Below, one piece after another: positions 7,251-9,560 of a DNA stretch of 9,560 bases (position 1 is its first letter; each line of letters starts with the position of its first letter). Where the stretch lies: contig CAIUGQ010000222.1 of NCBI GenBank assembly GCA_903898725.1, positions 1 to 9,560 of the forward strand, in the 5' to 3' direction. The translations under genes were made by a program, and so were the position numbers. Below the pieces are notes generated by a model. That model did no database searches. It was not told the DNA's origin and saw only the letters and a program-made list of their open reading frames with translations. Source of the stretch: an uncultured Burkholderiales bacterium (GTDB lineage: Bacteria; Pseudomonadota; Gammaproteobacteria; Burkholderiales; Burkholderiaceae_E).

Positions 7251-7272
7251 ACTGATGTACGTGGATCGGCAA
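7243..7272 (-). promoter_or_regulatory. predicted promoter of the LysR gene
   Basis: On the minus strand, TTGCCG (plus 7267-7272, 4 of 6 to TTGACA) and TACACT (plus 7243-7248, 4 of 6 to TATAAT) are separated by 18 bases. The -10 ends 5 bases before the ATG, so the transcript would be leaderless or nearly so. An imperfect palindrome, TCGGCAATTGTCGA (7266-7279), covers the -35. Confidence 0.4.
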
Positions 7273-7316
7273 TTGTCGAATGGCCGACCGGCGTGGACAC
7301 TGACGCCGTCCCCCCC

Positions 7317-7322
7317 GAGGAG
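7317..7322 (+). promoter_or_regulatory. Shine-Dalgarno site deciding the SDR start
   Basis: GAGGAG lies 6 bases before GTG 7329 and supports that codon over the in-frame ATG at 7249, which has no ribosome site and is followed by non-conserved sequence. A perfect TTGACA at 7231-7236 could be the -35 of this gene, but no convincing -10 follows at 16-18 bases. Confidence 0.65.
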
Positions 7323-7328
7323 TCCACC

Positions 7329-8339
7329 GTGACGTCCGATCGATCCCCCGCCGATGCCCGTCCGACCCTCCTGATCCTGGGCGCCAATGGCCGTCTCGGC
7401 ACTGCGGCCGCGTGCGCGTTCGCGGCGGCCGGCTGGCGGGTGCTGGCGCAGGTCCGGCGCGTTGCCAATGCCGACCTCGCCGCCATCGCAACGCCGTTGG
7501 CGGTGCCGCTCGACGACACGGCGACGCTCGCTGCCGCGGCCTCCGGCGCCAGCGTGGTCCTGCATGCCGTGAGCCCGGTCTACACCCGCTGGGAGGCCGA
7601 GGCGATGCCCGCGCTGCATGCGGGCCTGGCTGTGGCCGAGCGGCTCGGCGCCCACTTCATGTTCCCCGGCAACGTCTACAACTTCGGTGCGTCGATGCCG
7701 GCGCTGCTGACCGAGGACACGCCGCAGCGCCCGAGCACCCGCAAGGGCGAGATCCGCGTCGACATGGAGCGCACGATCGCCGCGCGCGTCGCGGGGGGGC
7801 GCTTCACCGCCAGCGTCCTGCGGGCCGGAGACTTCTTCGGCAGCGGTTCCGGCAGCTGGTTCGACCTGGCGATCGCGAAATCCCTGCGGGCCGGCAGACT
7901 GGCGTACCCCGGTCCGCTCGACCTGCCGCATGCCTGGGCCTATCTGCCCGATCTCGCGCGGGCCTTCGTGCGGGTGGCGGAGCAGCCCGCGCATCCGGCG
8001 TTCGCGTCCCGGCACTTCGAGGGCCATACGCTGACCGGCCGGCAGCTCCTCGACGGGATCGAGGCGGCAGCGATCGCCCTGGGCATCGCGCCGGCGCGCG
8101 GACTGCGGCGCAGCGGCATACCCTGGAGGCTCATTCGTCTCGCCGGTCTCGTCGTCCCGAGCTGGTTCGAGCTCGCGCAGATGGCCTACCTGTGGACCGT
8201 GCCGCATGCGCTCGTCGGACGGCGCCTCGCCGCGCTGCCAGGCCCGCCGCTCGTCGCGACGCCGTTGGCCGCCGCGCTGCGCGACGCGCTTGTCGCGCTG
8301 GAGCCGGCATCGTTCGTGCGGACCGCGCCCGCGCTCTGA
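7329..8339 (+). CDS. atypical NAD(P)-binding SDR/epimerase-like protein
   Basis: This 336-residue protein begins with a Rossmann fold: LLILGANGRLG at 14-24 holds the GxxGxxG dinucleotide-binding motif and is followed by the expected helix and second strand ending QVRR (41-44). It fits the NAD-dependent epimerase/NmrA-like (atypical or extended SDR) group. Conserved-looking segments are FPGNVYNFG (112-120), STRKGEIRVDMERTI (136-150) and LRAGDFFG (164-171). The classical YxxxK pair is absent: Lys139 has a Pro where the Tyr should be, and the only nearby Tyr is Tyr117. Catalysis by the standard SDR mechanism is therefore doubtful. GTG 7329 is chosen for its GAGGAG ribosome site. The gene is divergent from the LysR regulator, its likely controller, and ends 24 bases before the convergent permease stop. 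Substrate unknown. Confidence 0.85.
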   Translation: MTSDRSPADARPTLLILGANGRLGTAAACAFAAAGWRVLAQVRRVANADLAAIATPLAVPLDDTATLAAAASGASVVLHAVSPVYTRWEAEAMPALHAGLAVAERLGAHFMFPGNVYNFGASMPALLTEDTPQRPSTRKGEIRVDMERTIAARVAGGRFTASVLRAGDFFGSGSGSWFDLAIAKSLRAGRLAYPGPLDLPHAWAYLPDLARAFVRVAEQPAHPAFASRHFEGHTLTGRQLLDGIEAAAIALGIAPARGLRRSGIPWRLIRLAGLVVPSWFELAQMAYLWTVPHALVGRRLAALPGPPLVATPLAAALRDALVALEPASFVRTAPAL

Positions 8340-8363
8340 GCGGCGAGGCGACCTGCGCCGGGG

Positions 8364-9035
8364 TCAGCGCCCCCCCACACTCCGATGCTCCAACCGACTC
8401 AACAGCCGCACGATCGGCCACAGCAGCGCCAGGTACATCAGCGCCGCGATCACGATCGGGGTCGGGTTGTAGGTCAGTGCCTGCGCCTGGCGCGCGTTGT
8501 TCAGCAGCTCGGGCAGCGCCACCACGCTCGCCAGCGTCGTCAGCTTGATGACCTCCAGCGTGTTGCTCACGAGATCCGGCAGCACGTTGCGCACGGCCTG
8601 CGGCAGCACGACGTACGTCAGCGTCTGCCAGCGCCCCAGCCCCGTCGAGCGCGCCGCCGCGGTCTGCCCCGCCGGGATGCTCTCGATGCCCGCCCGGAAG
8701 ATCTCGCCGTAGTAGCTCGAGGTGTTCAGCAGGAAGCCGAAGGCCACCGCCGCGAGCTTCGGGATGTCCAGCCCCAGGAAGGGCGTGCCGAAGTACAGGA
8801 AGATCAGCAGCACCAGCGGCGGGAACGCGCGGAAGAAGTCGACGTAGGCGATCAGCAGCCAGTTCAGCCAGCGGATGCGCAGCGAGTGCAGCACCGCGAT
8901 CGCGAGGCCCCCGGCCAGCCCCAGCGGCACGACGATCGCCGACAGCAGCAGCGTGGTCCAGAAGCCCTGCAGCAGGAACGGCCAGACCTTCGCGGCGATC
9001 TCGGGGTTGAAGAAGTTCAGGAGGAGCGCGTCCAT
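8364..9035 (-). CDS. polar amino acid ABC transporter permease (GltK/HisM type)
   Basis: This 223-residue inner-membrane subunit of a polar amino acid importer is close in length to E. coli GltK (about 224). Hydrophobic segments lie near residues 24-50, 57-84, 92-108, 165-180 and 192-212. The cytoplasmic EAA loop that docks to the ATPase is intact: EIFRAGIESIPAGQ (111-124) followed by AARSTGLGRWQ and VLPQAVR. ATG 9035 shares its A with the stop of the upstream permease (TGATG) and has GGAGGA 4 bases before it, so the two permeases are co-translated and probably form a heterodimer. No ATPase gene follows; the next gene is on the other strand, so the ATPase and binding protein must lie upstream beyond the window edge or elsewhere. 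The exact amino acid cannot be read. Confidence 0.93.
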   Translation of the reverse strand: MDALLLNFFNPEIAAKVWPFLLQGFWTTLLLSAIVVPLGLAGGLAIAVLHSLRIRWLNWLLIAYVDFFRAFPPLVLLIFLYFGTPFLGLDIPKLAAVAFGFLLNTSSYYGEIFRAGIESIPAGQTAAARSTGLGRWQTLTYVVLPQAVRNVLPDLVSNTLEVIKLTTLASVVALPELLNNARQAQALTYNPTPIVIAALMYLALLWPIVRLLSRLEHRSVGGR

Positions 9036-9560
9036 CACTTCCTCCACGCGTAGCGCGTCTCGATCCAGCGCCCGAGGATCACCACCGGCAGGAAGAGCAG
9101 CAGGTAGGCGGCCGCGCCGACGGTCAGCGGCGTGGCGTTGCCCGCGAGGCTCGCGGCCGACGACGACTGGTTGAGGATCTCGCTCAGCGCCACCACCGAG
9201 CCCAGCGCGGTGCCCTTGGTGGTGGCGATCACGCGGTTGGTGAGCGGCGGCACGGTCATGCGCACCGCCTGCGGCAGCACGACGTGCGCGAGCGTCTCGA
9301 GCCGCGATAGGCCGGTCGAGCGCGCGGCCTCCCACTGGCCGCGCGGCACCGCTAGGATGCCTGCCCAGAAGATCTCCTCGGCGAACGCGCACAGCACGAG
9401 GGTCAGCGCGAGCCAGGTCGCCATGAACGCGCCCAGCGACACGCCGGTGTAGGGCAGCGCGAAGAACAGCAGGATGATCACCACCAGCGGCGGCAGCGCG
9501 CGCATCACGTCGGCGAAGGCGATGATCGCCCAGTTCAGCGGGCGCACGCCGAAGGACCGC
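9035..9560 (-). CDS. polar amino acid ABC transporter permease (GltJ type), N-terminus cut by window
   Basis: The frame is open to the window edge, so the gene is partial; the GTG at 9547 is internal and not a believable start. The visible 174 residues begin at RPLNWAIIAFADVMRALPPL, which aligns with IRWLNWLLIAYVDFFRAFPP in the next permease. The first membrane helix is therefore missing here. The EAA loop is complete (EEIFWAGILAVPRGQWEAAR, then STGLSRLETLAHVVLPQAVR), and the final helix is VGAAAYLLLFLPVVILG. Its stop overlaps the next permease start by one base (TGATG). The two share the STGL-R-TL-VVLPQAVR core, as expected for paired subunits of one importer. By the common order of such operons, a binding-protein gene would lie upstream, off the right edge. 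Confidence 0.92.
   Translation of the reverse strand, partial: RSFGVRPLNWAIIAFADVMRALPPLVVIILLFFALPYTGVSLGAFMATWLALTLVLCAFAEEIFWAGILAVPRGQWEAARSTGLSRLETLAHVVLPQAVRMTVPPLTNRVIATTKGTALGSVVALSEILNQSSSAASLAGNATPLTVGAAAYLLLFLPVVILGRWIETRYAWRK
9040..9045 (-). promoter_or_regulatory. Shine-Dalgarno site of the second permease
   Basis: The minus strand reads GGAGGA, 4 bases before ATG 9035 and inside the end of the upstream permease gene. It confirms the start and indicates re-initiation at the TGATG junction. Confidence 0.75.

Noticed and set aside
6747..7328. Long upstream extension of the SDR frame
   Set aside because: It runs antisense to the LysR gene, and GTG 7329 has a clear GAGGAG site followed at once by the Rossmann fold.
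7793..7799. Seven-G tract in the SDR gene, with similar 7-base G or C runs at 3546-3552, 7310-7316 and 8370-8376, considered as phase-variation tracts
   Set aside because: Seven-base runs are expected now and then in DNA this GC-rich and are short for contingency loci. The genes are in frame as read.
8340..8363. Possible terminator between the SDR gene and the permease (CGGCG and CGCCG arms)
   Set aside because: The stem is five bases with a ten-base loop and no T-run on either strand, which is indistinguishable from GC-rich background.

Overview
This is a GC-rich window with strongly GC-biased third codon positions, densely packed genes on both strands, and family content typical of a Burkholderiales-like betaproteobacterium (YadGH-type ABC-2 exporter, chemotaxis receptor, LysR regulator, polar amino acid ABC permeases). 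The taxonomic call rests on general resemblance, not on a marker gene. No rRNA, tRNA, insertion sequence, CRISPR array or phage gene was seen. No stretch longer than about 100 bases lacks a gene.

Layout, left to right. Bases 1-513 hold the 3' part of a gene for an HExxH zinc-protease-like protein. At 539-2226 lies a two-gene operon for an ABC-2 type exporter, ATPase then permease, closely resembling E. coli YadG/YadH. Convergent with it, at 2246-3592 on the minus strand, is a methyl-accepting chemotaxis protein with a very small periplasmic domain. A 96-base divergent region with four CTAAG repeats separates it from a small two-helix membrane protein (3689-3943). At 3964-4635 (minus) is pyroglutamyl-peptidase I. 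Divergent from it is a two-gene operon, a DHDPS/N-acetylneuraminate-lyase family protein (4706-5644) overlapping an Asp/Glu/hydantoin racemase family protein (5641-6333). A LysR regulator (6335-7237, minus) ends one base after the racemase. It is divergent from an atypical NAD(P)-binding SDR protein (7329-8339). The right end (8364-9560, minus) holds two polar amino acid ABC permeases, the upstream one cut by the window edge.

How the genes may work together (inference). The centre and right suggest small-molecule or amino-acid catabolism: a peptidase releasing pyroglutamate, a Schiff-base lyase coupled to a cofactor-independent racemase, a LysR regulator, an SDR and a polar amino acid importer. 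The lyase lacks several residues that define true dihydrodipicolinate synthase, so its substrate is unknown.

The clearest unannotated signal is regulatory. Three genes have a -10-like hexamer exactly 6 bases before the ATG, and a fourth has one at 5 bases, with no Shine-Dalgarno sequence. This suggests leaderless transcripts. Genes inside operons, and the SDR gene, have strong purine-rich ribosome sites instead. A perfect 16-base inverted repeat lies between the divergent peptidase and lyase genes.
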